Shown: one piece after another, positions 63,991-64,000 of the stretch
Layout of the letters: each line of letters starts with the position of its first letter
Numbering within the stretch: position 1 is the stretch's first letter
Source: Ursus arctos
Lineage: Eukaryota; Chordata; Mammalia; Carnivora; Ursidae
Reading direction: 5' to 3'
DNA length: 64,000 bases
Assembly (NCBI RefSeq): GCF_023065955.2
Contig: NW_026622963.1
Location: 5,835,001-5,899,000 of the forward strand
Made by a program: the position numbers and the translations under genes
The notes under the pieces: model-generated
Databases searched by the model: none
Told to the model about the DNA's origin: nothing
What the model saw: only the letters and a program-made list of their open reading frames with translations

Positions 63991-64000
63991 GCATAACAAA

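Noticed and set aside
63190..63996. 268-codon open frame on plus
   Set aside because: It is assembled from a CT-rich tract, a G-run, unique DNA and an MIR-like end. No domain, and similar-length frames overlap on the other strand.

Overview
This is mammalian nuclear DNA with no protein-coding gene that I can support. The source is almost certainly a caniform carnivore and most likely a bear or close relative. The main evidence is about sixteen tRNA-Lys-type CAN-SINE copies. Five belong to a young subfamily marked by the core GGGCGTGATCCCGGCGTT followed by a CTCCGCTGGGAGCC-like segment, which I associate with giant panda and other bears. Two carnivore-type L1 3' ends also fit. The species call rests on remembered repeat subfamilies, not on a search.

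Layout. (1) About 0.4-12.7 kb is AT-rich and dominated by 5'-truncated fossil L1 pieces, mostly 3' ends of ORF2 and 3' UTRs, all on the + strand, with a few SINEs and one MIR. (2) From about 14 kb the L1 density falls. The DNA becomes a mosaic of ancient MIR and L2 fragments, some MLT1-like LTRs and MER5A pieces, and GC-rich unique sequence. (3) Within this second part are many 120-400 bp AT-rich unique islands carrying clusters of homeodomain-type ATTA/TAAT cores and some TCF/LEF-type sites. They look like conserved non-coding elements, so the window may be an intron or gene-desert stretch of a developmental gene's regulatory landscape. That is inference, because conservation cannot be measured here. 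(4) At 46.6-48.9 kb a MER5A element is split by an L1, which in turn carries two SINEs.

The most unusual structures are three duplications that standard repeat families do not obviously explain. One is a pair of 67-base inverted arms (65 of 67 identical) at 56597-56663 and 56762-56828. One is a pair of roughly 380-420 base inverted arms at 53255-53633 and 55394-55815. One is a 51-base direct repeat (49 of 51 identical) at 35258-35308 and 37405-37455.

No tRNA, rRNA, snRNA, CRISPR array or bacterial feature was seen. Open reading frames of up to 268 codons occur in all frames, but they run through repeats or low-complexity DNA and show no recognisable domain outside fossil L1 ORF2. No new protein-based system is visible; the interest lies in the DNA rearrangements and the possible regulatory islands.
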